Origin: Cephalotrichum gorgonifer
Lineage: Eukaryota > Ascomycota > Sordariomycetes > Microascales > Microascaceae
DNA length: 64,000 bases
Direction: 5' to 3'
Assembly: GCA_900312665.1 (NCBI GenBank)
Contig: ONZQ02000006.1
Span: 453,981 to 517,980 of the forward strand
Under the pieces are notes generated by a model. That model ran no database searches and was not told the DNA's origin. It worked only from the letters and a program-made list of their open reading frames with translations. Each line of letters begins with the position of its first letter. The stretch's first letter is position 1. Below are positions 1 through 12,100 of this stretch, in pieces. A program made the translations under genes and the position numbers.

Positions 1-1344
1 GAATAGTTGCGTAATCAAAACATTCGTCATCTGGGTGACAAACTCGTCCGTGAGCCACTCCGTCTTGAGCCGCTGTACCGCCTCTTCTCGTTCCCGTTTC
101 TCGTCGTCGGTTCGATATCTGAAACTTTGAAAGGGACGGTGGGCGATTCTGACGCAGTTCCTCAAGAGTGTCAGTGCCATGAGCGCCAGCTTCTCGTGAA
201 GGGCATTCTCGTCCTCGTATTTCGATTCATTCCCCGCCCCTGCCAACTTGCGCGCTCCGTCCGACTTGTCAAACACGGCGGCGAACTTGGCCACAAGATC
301 CCAATACGCGTGGAGAAGAGGCAGCGAGTTGGGAAGCGAAACAAAGCTGGCGGGATGAGAGTCTGACAAGGCAATATGCAACTTCGAGAACTGGACAAGA
401 TGTTTCCCTATCACATTCCGATATCCGCCTGGAACCGCAGAGCCCTGGCTGATATAGCCAAGGAACTGTCCGAAGTGACCCTGTGATATCGACCAAAAAC
501 TCTCAACAGTCTTGTCCTTGTACGGGTTGTCGTATCCGGTGATAATTAGCAACCGAAGGATACGCGCGCAGAGCAAACTGTGGAGTATAGCATGGTCCGC
601 GGCATCCTTTTCCCCTTGACCTCCGGCTAAGAAGCCGAGCCAGATCGCAGTCCTTTCTGAGTACATCTCCACGAGGAGGTAGGCAAGCTCCGGTGTGATT
701 CCCTGTAGAGCGGTTTGCGACTTACGCAACCGGGCGGTGGCCAGCTCCTTCACCACGCGGAGAACCAGGAGCAGAGCTCCCTGCAAGTGGGCCGGGTTCC
801 CATTCCTGTATGTCCGTAATAACCCGATCAAGTTGGACATGGCATCGGGCCAGTGCTGCGGGTAGTCTATCCTAATAATCTTCGCAGCAGCGAGCGCGTT
901 GTGGAGGGCTAGGGCGCCGTTCTCCTCCTCGACGGTGCCTTGGAACAGTCTCGATCGGATGAATGTCTTCTCCTCGTCCTGTATGCCACCCTTGATATGG
1001 CTAAACGTCCTCCAGTATTTGTCAACACCATTTTTGAGCTGGATAATGGAAAGCAGTCTAATCTCGTAGGGGAGCGTCCTGTTGAGGAAGATCGTCTGTG
1101 CACAGGTGGCATTAGCTAAGAGCTACAAGGGACAACGGCTTCACGAGCATGCTGAGGGCGTGGGGTAACTTGCCTGGAGAGACGAGTAATAACCCTGCTG
1201 GGTTTCCCACGTAGCCAACTGTTGGCCCACGGCTTGCCTTCTTGGGGCTGGTGTCGCCGAGGAGGTGGCATCCTGGAGAGCCACGTAGAGCTCGTCCGGG
1301 CTCAAGGGCTGTGCTTCCCCAGGAGCCTCGATAGCGAAACTCAT
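1..1344 (-). CDS. Importin-11 / Kap120-like nuclear transport receptor (3' part cut by window edge)
   Basis: Importin-beta superfamily karyopherin that carries cargo through nuclear pores. The start at 1344 gives exon 1 (1344-1174, 57 codons). Exon 2 begins at 1095 and is open to base 1, so the C-terminus lies outside. The intron (1096-1173) has a GC donor (GCAAGT) with a CTAAT branch and CAG acceptor. Using it joins the frames exactly (phase 0) and restores the importin-beta N-terminal motif, with DELYVALQDATSS and WETQQGYYSSLQ leading into NRTLPYEIRLLSIIQLKNG and DKYWR. About 420 residues are visible; the full family protein is near 1,000. The assignment to the importin-11/Kap120 branch rests on the spacing and wording of this N-terminal block and is less certain than the superfamily. 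It is transcribed divergently from the PEX2 gene. Confidence 0.85.
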
Positions 1345-2344
1345 GGCGATATGTTTCCCTTATAATGACCGGGAAACTAGGCGTTTGACGGTATTGTGCG
1401 GTAGGCGGCAACTATCGCTTGGATTGCGGGCCTGGCGAGTAGCTTTGCCGTCGAAGCGTGGCAGTGGTTGTTCCTGGTTTGCGATGCGAAGTGAGGAAAG
1501 TGGTGGTGTAGAAGTAGTGCTTGGTGGGGCTGCGTGCTTCCATGTTGTCTGGAAATGCGGGGTGTGTTTTTCGGCGTGGCACCGGTCTCATGTCACTGGA
1601 GTGGGAGGTGGGTAGAATACTTCAATCTCTGGACAAATTGAACGAGTTGGACAACAGTCCAAATCACCAAGAATAAGAGCTATGTATAGCTTCTATTACC
1701 TTGTCCACACTCTATACCTCGACCCTCAAAATGAAATGTAGGAAGATACCAGCCAACTATGAGGCAACCACGGCCCTCCCTATTTCCGTGCCTTATGAGT
1801 GTAAGAGCGAAATGTAAAGTGTAGCTATAGGTTAGGCGAGGTCTTATGCTAATAGTACCTTGCAAACAAGATATTAATCCTGTGCCAATAACTGACTATA
1901 CTTCATTAGCGGTACTGGGGAGTTTAAAAACAAGCTTTACGCTTGATGAGTGTCCCACCAAGATGAAGGCTTGGGGTATCAATGGATTTATAGGACTTGT
2001 AGCATCTAAGTGGACATTGTTGTCTCACAGCTACCATCCAGGTCCTTCAACTGTGTATTACCATCCGTTTGTCGTACTGTATCTCGGTCGCGCTTTGGTC
2101 TGTCCGTGGTGTTTACAACCACCTGCAAACACCTGCCAGACTACTAGTACTTAGGCTAGGGAGACCTACATACATGCAAGTACGTCAGACCACAGCTTCA
2201 GGTATTGCCGAGCCTCGGCACTTTCCAGCTTCCAATCCCCCAAAAGCCATGACCTCGCCGCCGCCAAAATAAACGACGCGGAAATATGTTATTCGTCATC
2301 TCGGCCGCACCTAACATAACATTAGAACCCGCACCCTCGCCATC
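1345..2344. other. Divergent intergenic region, importin / PEX2
   Basis: This 1.0 kb region lies between two outward-facing starts, so it should hold both promoters. The middle (about 1620-2060) is more AT-rich than the flanks. I see no supported gene, RNA or repeat in it. The short frames present have no family motifs. Confidence 0.6.
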
Positions 2345-3730
2345 ATGACATCGACCAGCTTTGCCGACGCCGTCAAACGACTCGCCGAGCGGAGAGAACG
2401 CCGAGAGCTCGCCGCCCGTCGCGCATCCGCCGAAACCCCCCCATCACAGGCCCGGGAACGCCTCGCACGACTCCCTCCTCCACTCAGCCAGCTCCCGGCA
2501 GCCTGGGATAGAATATCGGGGTGCGAGGGGACACGGCCCGCCTTTAGGGTCGGGCAGGTCGATGCCGAACTACTAGACGAGGAGCTCCTCGACCTTCTTA
2601 AGGGACAGGCGGGGGAGGCTCTCAAATACTTCTCCGGAGGTCACCTCAAGGATGACTGGTCCGCTGAGATACAGTTCCTTCTTCGAGCGGTCCTGTTTAA
2701 GCTCTCGATATGGGATCACGACGCGAGTTATGGCGCGTCGCTTCAGAACCTCAAGTACACAGACGCGAGGCAGCAGGGGCCTGTGCTTTCCCCACCTACG
2801 AAATGGCAAAAGGGCCTCTATGGGCTCGTGACGGTAGTGGGGAAGTACGGCTGGACGAAGTGGGAGGACTGGCTGGTTAACCAGGACGACGGCTACAGTG
2901 AACCCAGTCCAAGGATACAACGGCTAACGCGGCTCACGACGGGCCTGTCGACGGCGCACTCAGCGGCGGCTCTCGTGTCGTTCCTCGTTTTCCTCCTCCA
3001 GGGCCGATATCGCACTCTCCTCGATCGAGTTCTGAGGCTTCGACTAGCGCCGCCCACGAGCCAAGTCAGCCGGGAGGTCTCGTTCGAGTACCAGAACCGC
3101 CAACTCGTATGGCACGCCTTCACCGAGTTCCTCCTCTTCATCCTTCCCCTAGTCGGGGTGAACCGCTGGAGGAGATGGCTGGCCAGGACGTGGCGGAGAA
3201 CGAAGGACATCATCCGGTCCGGGTCCGAGAGCACCGAGGATGTAGCTAAGGGCGAGCTGGCCTTCCTTCCCGAGCGTACATGCGCTATCTGCTATCAGGA
3301 TCAGAACTCCGGTGCCACGACGGAAGCGGATGTCCTTGCTGCCGCGACGTCGGGAGGTGTGGTTGGGTCGGCGCAGACGGATATCACGAACGCGTACGAG
3401 GCGATACCGTGCGGCTGCATTTACTGCTTCGTGTGTATAGCCACGAAGCTTGAACGGGAAGAAGGCGAAGGCTGGACCTGTCTCCGGTGCGGCGACTTGA
3501 TCAAGGAGTGCAAGCCATGGAACGGAGATGTACTCGAGCCATCAAGGCCCGGCTCGAAGACGGTGGCATTTTCTGATGAGATACAAGACGCCAGAGTGAC
3601 GGAGATACCCCGGGACGAAGAGCTATCCCAGTCATCCGTACCCTCGTCCGCGGCGGCATCCGTGGCGTCCTCCTCGGACGAGTTTGAGCAGGCTGAGTAT
3701 GACGTGGCCGGCGAGCTGTCTGATGAGTGA
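2345..3730 (+). CDS. pex2: Peroxisomal RING E3 ligase PEX2
   Basis: Intronless 461-residue peroxisome-membrane protein of the PEX2-PEX10-PEX12 ubiquitin ligase, which mono-ubiquitinates the import receptor PEX5 for recycling. The Pex2/12 N-terminal domain spans about residues 60-280 (FLLRAVLFKLSIWDHDASYG is family-typical) with hydrophobic segments near 200-220 and 255-272. The C-terminal RING has cysteines at 313/316, then 356, 358, 361, 364, then 379/382. The usual CGH of the RING is CGC here, followed by IYCFVC, as in other fungal PEX2 proteins I know. A Ser/Asp/Glu-rich acidic tail follows (about 415-461). The start is the first ATG of the frame, preceded by CATC. Length fits fungal PEX2. 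Confidence 0.92.
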   Translation: MTSTSFADAVKRLAERRERRELAARRASAETPPSQARERLARLPPPLSQLPAAWDRISGCEGTRPAFRVGQVDAELLDEELLDLLKGQAGEALKYFSGGHLKDDWSAEIQFLLRAVLFKLSIWDHDASYGASLQNLKYTDARQQGPVLSPPTKWQKGLYGLVTVVGKYGWTKWEDWLVNQDDGYSEPSPRIQRLTRLTTGLSTAHSAAALVSFLVFLLQGRYRTLLDRVLRLRLAPPTSQVSREVSFEYQNRQLVWHAFTEFLLFILPLVGVNRWRRWLARTWRRTKDIIRSGSESTEDVAKGELAFLPERTCAICYQDQNSGATTEADVLAAATSGGVVGSAQTDITNAYEAIPCGCIYCFVCIATKLEREEGEGWTCLRCGDLIKECKPWNGDVLEPSRPGSKTVAFSDEIQDARVTEIPRDEELSQSSVPSSAAASVASSSDEFEQAEYDVAGELSDE

Positions 3731-4207
3731 ATGGACACGGATTACGAGCATGTATTATAGGGCCTTTAGGTGCAAGAGATATCCCGTGTATTATTATAGA
3801 TTATTACGCCCTTACACGCGGAAGTGGCGCTACAACTGGTTTTGTCTTCATCCATGGTTGGAGGAACTTCGAGCGGGTGGCACAGTGGCGCGGCGGCCCA
3901 TATCAAGTGGCGACACTTGGCACCTCTGTAGAGAGACACCCACCATCATTTCTGGACACCTCAGTCTATTCAACCGACCCTAATAATGCAACAACACCGA
4001 ACCGTGATCTAGTATACTTACGCCAGAGTCCCTACCGGCGCCGGCTCGTTGGCGACATGTACATATCTTCTCGTGCTCCGTTATAGCTCCCACATGACGC
4101 GCGAAACGCCTCTCTTCCGGTCATAGCTTCGAGCATCTGCTCCCGTAAGGGGATGGGAGCTGGCGGTTGACAGTTGTCCCTTGTTGATATCTCGTCCTCA
4201 TTAAACC
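3731..4207. other. Intergenic region between PEX2 and the mannosidase
   Basis: This 477-nt stretch between two genes on the plus strand must hold the PEX2 terminator and the promoter of the next gene. I see no gene or repeat in it. Confidence 0.5.
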
Positions 4208-7200
4208 ATGGCTCGCTCGTTCCTCTTCCTCGTCCTCGTCGCCACATTCTGCGGGCCATGGCTGTCCGCCGCTATGCGCCCCGGCCGCATTGCAAGGCTA
4301 CGCGATGATACGGTTCGGATGTTTCTCCACGGCTTTAGGAACTACATGGATCACGGCTTCCCCGAAGACGAGGTTGGTCAGCCGGGGCCTATCCGGGCCC
4401 TTTTTCATTGCATCTGTCATTATCCTACAAAGCCGACTTTTTCCCTTGGAGGCTTTGGCCGCTAACTGTGGCGATCCTATGCCCCCGCTATAGCTGCGAC
4501 CGGTGACATGCGGCCCGCTCACGCGCGATCGTGAGAACCCTGCCAATATCGGCTTAAACGATGTCCTCGGGAACTACTCTCTGACTCTGATCGATACCTT
4601 ATCGACCCTCGCTATACTGGCTGGAGGACCCGACGATGGACTATATACGGGCTCCGAGGCGCTTATGGGATTCCAGACAGGCGTTGCCGACTTCGTAACG
4701 CACTATGGCGATGGACGTAGCGGCCCCTCGGGGCAGGGCATCCGGGGCCGAGGGTTCGACCTGGATAGCAAAGTGCAGATATTCGAAACAGTGATCCGGG
4801 GAGTCGGAGGACTGCTGAGCGCTCACCTCTTTGCCGTCGGCGAGCTACCAATCCCGGGCTACGAACCCCCCGAATGGCCGGATGACTGGGATTCCGACGA
4901 CCCCCTTGAATTACCACCCATTAAATGGTCAAATGGGTTTGTATACGATGGCCAGCTGCTGCGCCTTGCCCTAGATCTTGCGCAGCGCCTGCTCCCGGCC
5001 TTCTATACCACAACCGGCATCCCTTATCCTCGCGTGAACCTTCGCCACGGCATCCCGTTCTACCCAAACTCACCGCTGCATAAGGATAGCGGAGTGAATG
5101 GCGGCTTTGGAGGGAGAGAGATAACGGAGACTTGTAGCGCAGGTGCTGGCAGCCTGGTACTTGAGTTCACCGTCCTCAGTCGCCTGACGGGGGATTCGCG
5201 TTTCGAGGATGTGGCCAAGCGCGCATTTTGGTCTATCTGGAAACAGAGGAGTTCCCTCGACCTTCTTGGTAGCGGCATCGACGCGGAACGCGCCACTTGG
5301 GTCACTACCGCGTCAGGAATTGGCGCAGGTATCGACAGCTTCTTCGAGTATGCCTTTAAAGCGCATGTTCTCCTCGCGGGAGAGGATGAGCCGAGCGAAA
5401 CCGCTCCATACTCGTTCGACGGAGCCCAGGCCCTTGAGAGGCTCGATCCGAACTCCATCCAACCACCCCTCACGCCAGCAGAGCACGCGCCTGGTAGCTT
5501 CCTGAAGGCATGGCACCAGTCACACGCGGCAATCAAGCGACACCTCCACAATAGTTGGCAGAACCCGAACGAAGACTTTCACCATCCCAGCTACATGAAC
5601 GGCAATTACCAGACAGGCGCCGTTGCCTCGTTGTGGATCGATAGCCTGGCCGCTTTTTATCCGGGCCTCCTATCCCAGGCGGGCGAGCTCGAGGAAGCCG
5701 TAGAGGCGCACCTGCTCTATGCCGCCCTCTGGACGAGGTTCCGCGCATTGCCGGAGCGATGGTCTCTTCGCGACGGCCAGGTCGAGTCCGGCTTGGGATG
5801 GTGGCCCGGGAGGCCAGAATTCATCGAGTCGACGTACCATCTCTATCACTCGACCAAAGACCCGTGGTACCTCTACGTCGGGGAAATGGTCATGAAAGAT
5901 GTCATTGCGCGATGCTTCACGGAGTGTGGCTGGGCGGGCCTCCAGGATGTTCGGACTGGCGAGAAGAGTGACCGCATGGAGAGCTTCTTCCTGGGAGAGA
6001 CGGCCAAATACCTGTACCTGCTTTTCGATCCTGACCATCCGCTCAATAAACTAGATTCGCCATTCGTTTTCTCAACCGAGGGCCATCCGTTGATTATCCC
6101 ACGAACGCGGAAACGCAACAAGGATCGGCGCAAGAGCACCAGGGCGGCAGCTTACTACGACGGCAACTTCACCAACGAATGCCCAGTCCCACCGTCCCTG
6201 CTACCCCTGACAGGCTCTGTTGTCGCGGCAAGGCCTGACCTGTTCCACGTAGCCGGCGTTACCAGGCTTCACACGACGCCAAACATTCACGGCGAGTTCG
6301 AGGAGGCCGGCATCAAGGAAACGGATAACGGACCCATGCCTCTGTACCGGCCCAAGTCGAACCACACCTACTTCCCCTGGACCCTTCCGCCGACGATGAT
6401 TCCCCAGAACGGCACGTCCCACCGGCTCCCGGAGGGCCGGCAGCTTACGCTCCAGTTCCCCCGGCTGTCTGGGCGCCACGACACCCTCTGGCCGCACAAC
6501 GTATATAAACTCGCCGACGAGGGCGTCTTCATCGCCTCCCTGAACGACCTAAAGCTGCAGCTGGTCCTCGAAGACGGAGGGTCCGGGGTGGGGAACGAGT
6601 GGCGCATAGCCGCGGTGAACACCATCCCTCTCGGCAGGGAGGAGACGGCCGTCGTTGACCTCGACATCATCGCCGACATGACGGACCCGCTCTTCGAGAA
6701 GGTCCGGGACCACCATGCCGTCGAGCTGATCGTGTCCAGCGACCCCTTCGCCCCCGTCCGCAGGAAAAGGGCCGGGGCGGACGGCGCGGATAACTCCCTC
6801 GTGTCCGCCTACAAGGCCGCCGTGCGCACGATGAAGGGCGGCGTCGGCCTCGTCTTCCCCCACCTGAACCAGGCCTCCAAGACCGCGGACCCCTCCTCCT
6901 CCGACCCGCACCACGACCCCGAGATCCCCGGCCTCGACCTCGACATCGACATCGATGCCGACCTCGAGCTGGACCCGGACGTGGACCCCGCGGACCTCGT
7001 GACGGTGGACTACTACCTCGCCTCCACCCCCGTCGGCAAGGGCGCTCAGCTGGTCCCGGACAGCCCCACAGCGAAATACAGGTCCGCCACCTCGCCCTCA
7101 TCCGAGGTCTCCCTCCCGTGGACCGCCATCCACATCGCCGACTCGGACCTCTGCTCCGCCCCTCTCCCCGCCTCCGTCCCCCGCACGAATCAGGTCCTCG

Positions 7201-7523
7201 TCGTGCCCCGCGGCGGGTGCACGTTCTCCGAGAAGCTAGCAAACATACCCAACTTCTACCCCTCGCCCACGTCCCTCGCCCTCGTCGTCGTCGTCGACGA
7301 GGCCCCAGACGGAGAAGGGGACGGCGGCTTGATAAGCCCCAGCCTGGACGAGGCGCAGTTCACGCCCTCCGGCCTGCCCAGGTATAACCCCATCCCCCTA
7401 GTCCTGGTCCGGGCGGGGGAGGGCGGGCTGGAGAAGTTCGCGGCGGCGACGAGCATGGGTATTAGGAGGTTCTACCACGTACAGTCCCGCGGGATGCGCA
7501 TCTCGAACCTACGGGTCCGGTGA
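4208..7523 (+). CDS. EDEM/Htm1-type GH47 alpha-mannosidase with PA domain (ER glycoprotein quality control)
   Basis: Two exons: 4208-4372 (55 codons) and 4494-7523. The 121-nt intron has a GTTGGT donor and GCTAAC branch, and splicing joins FPEDE to LRPVTCGPLTRDR, the hallmark of the EDEM branch of GH47. The product is 1,064 residues. A signal peptide (MARSFLFLVLVATFC...) marks entry into the ER, where this family trims mannose from misfolded glycoproteins so that ERAD receptors recognise them. Catalytic-domain motifs include ETCSAGAGSLVLEF, FIESTYHLYHSTKDPWYL, MESFFLGETAKYLYLLFD and FSTEGHPL, the last carrying the Thr that binds calcium in GH47. A protease-associated (PA) domain covers about 900-1040 (QVLVVPRGGCTFSEKLANI). 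Between them lies a long Asp-rich tract (DLDIDIDADLELDPDVD). No HDEL-like retention signal is present. Confidence 0.93.
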
Positions 7524-8337
7524 AAACGCTTTTAACTTGCACACATTACACACACCCACGCACACAGGTACACACACATATATATACATGTATGTATATA
7601 CATATACTACTTAGCACTATACGTGTACACGCCTGATCCTGACCATTGCCTCTAAACCTCGGGAGTTGTGGCAATTTTTTTGGCCACGGCATTGCATCAC
7701 GTACTCAGGACATAGAGCGGATATGATGGAAAGGAGACGAAAAGGATTGAATAGATAACATGACTTTTATGCGGCTAGGATACGACGCGAAGCAGAAAAC
7801 CATAACAATTGCCCCCCCCCGCCATTACTTTCCCGTATGATCTGTTCAGATGCTCGGGGCCTCCCGATGCAATCGCCGCGAGTTCCATCCGATATCTCAG
7901 GCTCATCTCTCAGACGAGGCATTACCGTAAATGATTCTAACAGCTACAAACAAAACGGAAAGCAAAAAGGAAATATAGCAGTGACCCCGCTTCGCCAGAT
8001 GCAGCCAACATTGCGCTGGAAGAAAAAAAGATTTCACGTATACAAATGCCAATACACAAATGAGATAGCCACCCATACTGCCCATCCACTACCATCCATG
8101 ATGCCCGGTTTCCCCTTAATCATATGTAAGGACAACTCGGTGACGGAAGGGGCAGGGTTGCAGTTGGAGTATTATTAAGGCTCCACTGGTAAATGCGGGA
8201 ACCAAGACGTTGACGCGAACAAGGTTGTCGGGGTTGTTCGCAGGAGGATAATTCACCATCGCCCGACAGGTATGGCAGCGCATTGGGATATGCCATATCC
8301 AAGATCTTATGTTCTCAAGTATATGTAGGTCCGGCGA
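7524..8337. other. Convergent intergenic region with CA/TA microsatellite
   Basis: This is the 3' side of both neighbours (mannosidase plus, APRT minus). A simple CA- then TA-rich tract runs from about 7540 to 7612 and a C10 homopolymer lies near 7811. No gene is supported. Confidence 0.55.
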
Positions 8338-9149
8338 TTATGCGTCTTCAAGCATAATAACAGTGGGCACGTCGCCTAGCTTCTCCTTACCGTTGAGACC
8401 GGGGATTTCAAGGATGAAGAGGTAGCCAACAATCTCGCCCTTGAGCTGCTTCACGAGGTCCGCTGCCGCCTTGGCAGAGCCACCTGGTTATTGTTAGCCT
8501 GGGGCCATAAAAAGAGAGAGAAGAAAAAAGGAACGGAGCAGGTGCCAGTGGAGAAGGGGCAGGAAAAGATCGCTCGTCCTAGGAAAGGAAGCTCACCAGT
8601 CGCAATAATATCATCCACAATCAGGATCTTCTGGCCGGGCTTGATCGCGTCCGCCTGCATCTGGAACAGGTCGGTGCCGTACTCTTTCTCGTAGCTCGCG
8701 GTGACGCACGGGCCGGGAAGCTTGCCCTTCTTCCGGACAGGGGCAAAGGCGACGCCGAGGCGGAGGGCAAGGCCAGGCCCAAAGAGGAAACCACGGGCGT
8801 CGAGACCGATAATAACGTCGGGCTTTGCCGAAAACGCTTCCTTAACCTGGAGGTCGAGGGCGGTGTGCAGGGTCTGATGAACGGCGGCGTCCATGAACAA
8901 GGGCATGATGTCGACGAAGTCAATTCCCTTGATGGGGAAGTCATCGAAGTGGCGCAGAGCCCCCTTGAGAGCTATCTTTGCACTGGTGAGTTCGGCGGAG
9001 GCGGCGGAGGAGGCGGCGGGCTGTCGTCTCGAGGCATCTTCGCTCTGTCCCGACGTGGCGGTCGAATCAGGGTTGACGGGGTGCGCACCAAGAGGGTTTT
9101 GCAGAGGTGCGTTGGAAGAAACTGCCGGAGCTTCGTCTGGGGACTGCAT
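8338..9149 (-). CDS. Adenine phosphoribosyltransferase
   Basis: Purine-salvage enzyme: adenine + PRPP to AMP + PPi, cytosolic. Exon 1 is 9149-8597 and exon 2 is 8483-8338. The 113-nt intron (8484-8596) has GTGAGC, a GCTAAC branch and CCAG. Splicing completes the PRPP-binding loop, giving ILIVDDIIATGG followed by SAKAAADLVK. FPIKGIDFVDI and IIGLDARGFLFGPGLALRLG are the other family signatures. The product is 232 residues. About 60 Ser/Pro/Ala-rich residues precede the conserved core that begins near LTSAKIALKGALRHFDDFP, so the true start could lie later, but there is no nearby in-frame Met before the core. Frames upstream of 9149 are low-complexity and were not used. Confidence 0.93.
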
Positions 9150-12100
9150 GGTGGGAGAAGGGGAGAAGAAGGGGGGGGATAAGGACAGATGCAGGGTTGT
9201 AAAAGGTGTTTGTATGTTGCGAGGCAGCAGCAAAAGATTTTTTTTTTCACGGTATGGAGGGGGAGGGGGGGAAGGGGGGGTGTAACTCGGCAGGGGCTTG
9301 GTGGGGTGGGGAGAGAAAGTACAATAGCGACGGGAGGACGGAGTCACAGAGGCTACGGTTTTGGTACAACGTAAGGGAGCGACGATGGAGAACCTAGTCT
9401 AGCCGTCAGCCCAATTATGCGGCGGGATTGGCCGACTGGGTTACCCGGAAGGACACGTAAGGAAGGAGGTGATAAGACGGCAAGTTGGTGGTGTCAAGAT
9501 GAGCGAAGTCTGCGCGGGAGTGGGAATGGTCGTGGGCGTGCACGTAGGCGGCGTGGGTGTGAGCGAGGGCGTGAGCGTGGGCGTGAACAATTGAGACATG
9601 GGCGTGGGCGCTCCAGGCTACACGTACTCGTACTCAGGAGGGGAATGGGACGCTGGGCCGTGAGCGGACGGGGATGGGGATGGCGAGCTGCGACGGCGGC
9701 GCCAGGCATAAAGGAGGGTGGGAACTCACAGGGCAACAGAGAGAAGCGGTGTGGTAAGGGAGGAGGGCCGCAGAGAAAGCCGAAGGGGTTTGTGGTGGTG
9801 GTCTCTTAATACACCCGAATGCGCTCGTCACCGTGATGTATTCCTGTGGAAGGTCGGTCTAGCAAAGGAAACGTTTCGCCAATCGAAACAAGTTTCGAGG
9901 ACGTGCGATGGCGCCGGGGCAGGGGTATGTAGCAGATTGTGATGCCCGACAAAGAGATTGAGAATGGGGACCGCAAGGCTCCTTGATGGATATAGTTAGA
10001 GCACTCTTCAGGTTGGTTTTGAACAGTGACCGACAGGCCAGATCAGATGGGAAGGAACGAGTGAGTACTCGCAAGGAGGCACTGGACTTCGCTCCAAACA
10101 TACGAGTACGAGTACTCACTCAACCCCGCCTACCTCGCTCATACTTGCAGAAAGGGGGTAGAGGGGTTAATTGTGGGTTGCGGGGCAGGGGCGGGGTGTG
10201 TTACTCGTAGGTACCGAAGTACCGTTTTCACACTATGATGATAGTGGGGGTGGTGAGGACAGCCTCGATAAGCTCCGAAAATAAGTACGAGTGTAATACG
10301 TACTTAGATATGAATCCTTGAATACGTGTAGGGCGGCATAATTAGGAACGAGGAGACGAAACTCATATTCACCGGGGGGGAGGCTCTGTCTCTTCCCGAA
10401 GCCGGGAATCCGTATTATCCTCTCTCTACCAGCTCCGTTAAATATTGACCGTAGTTACAAGTAGACATGGGCGGTGGAGGAATTAAGTGGGTATGGGTCC
10501 GTCGAGAGAACGTTATAATGTATTCCTTGTAGCCAGGGACAATAATAGCAAATAGCGAGCCGTGTTCGCCGCAGGTGGGCGGGGCAGCGTGTAGGTCCCG
10601 TTGTGGACCAAAATGCTTGTCCTCGTAATACTCGTACGGGGCGAACCTGAATCGTCCCTCTACCAACCAAAACCCGACATCCATACATGCAGAGCTGAAT
10701 GAAGCTCCCATTTAAAGAGGTGTGCGGTCGTACTCGTACTCGCCGTACCAATACCACTAAGCCTGTGGTGGGTGGATGCCGTCTTGAGAGATTTCGTGAC
10801 AAGGCAGGGACGGAACGTAGCCGAGACTACCTAGCTGGAAATATTGACGCTTACACCGCGTATCGAAGTACTTGTACGGCATGTTATTTGTAACGTCCTT
10901 TAGTACTTGCACCATACTACGCTACGAGAATATATCTCGCCATTCTGACAAGAAGTGGCAGCAAACCCAACGCTCCACTTCTACTTCCACCTCTTTTCGG
11001 GGCCGTCCGGCCGGCAAGCCACCGAGGTATCCAAGACCAGGATGGATAGGTATCAGCCCCGGCTCCTCGAGACGTGCCTGACACTCGAGTACCTACCCCG
11101 TAATAGTTTTAATCCAGACAAAGTACTGATGTACCTGCGCTTGTTACCATTAATGGTATGGTATGAGTACGGCCCCACTTACGGAGCATTTCTCGAAAGA
11201 GTGAGTCAACATCTCGGTCGTGGTTGCATCTTTTGGCGCCTCCACAACTGCGCGTTGAGATAAGGGTCTGAAGACGAATACTCCGCTCCCTCGCCCTTTC
11301 CATGTCTCGGAAGCGACGAACGTGGTAACTCGCTCCTTCCCCGGTGATGCTGGCCGTCGGCTTCCATTCTGAGTCCCACGCACCCACATAGATCACAAGC
11401 CAACCAAAGGCGACCCTCCCGCCCGCTGTACCATTGACTTCGTCAGTGTCATGAGCAATACAAGCTGATAAGCCGATCCCGGTAGGGCTGTTTGGGCTTC
11501 GCCTTCCATAAACGGAATTCACTGCTGCTGACAAGTTCCTGGAGGCCATCGAGGTACTCGTAGTGTAGGTATGTCATGGTAGTATAAGACCCCCCACTTA
11601 GGGAACTTATGGTTGCCATTTTATCGCATCATATCCCATTTGCCTCCCAGGCTTCAGGTAGCGTCGTAATTGCAAATTGCATTCCATTGCCTTATATCTC
11701 GATCATGTCCTCCGTTGCCACCTGCAAGTAGACATATACCATCAGAGCGGGCTCGGAGGCTGTCTCCCACCCATTTTTTTCAGCATGTTTGACATAGAAG
11801 AGATGAGTGTGGTATATGAGTGGCTCCTACCTGTAGGTACTTGTATATCTGCAACCACTATCGCCATCCTCCTCCGTTCAAGCGGTCCACCCATTCGTAC
11901 AACCCCGGTTGCATGTCGATATCAGTCTCACCTCCACTTGTCGGCGGACTAATGCACCCAGCTCGGCATAGTGGCTTGATTCTCAGCGAAACATCCAATA
12001 AGTCTTCCAGACAGGTCACCATTCAATATGATATCAACGGATACGAGTACAACGAACAGTGGGGCACCCGCCTCTACCTGTCAAGCACGACTAGCTCCGT

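Noticed and set aside
6667..7242. 191-codon Arg/Gly-rich minus-strand frame inside the mannosidase gene
   Set aside because: Antisense shadow of the GC-rich PA-domain region.
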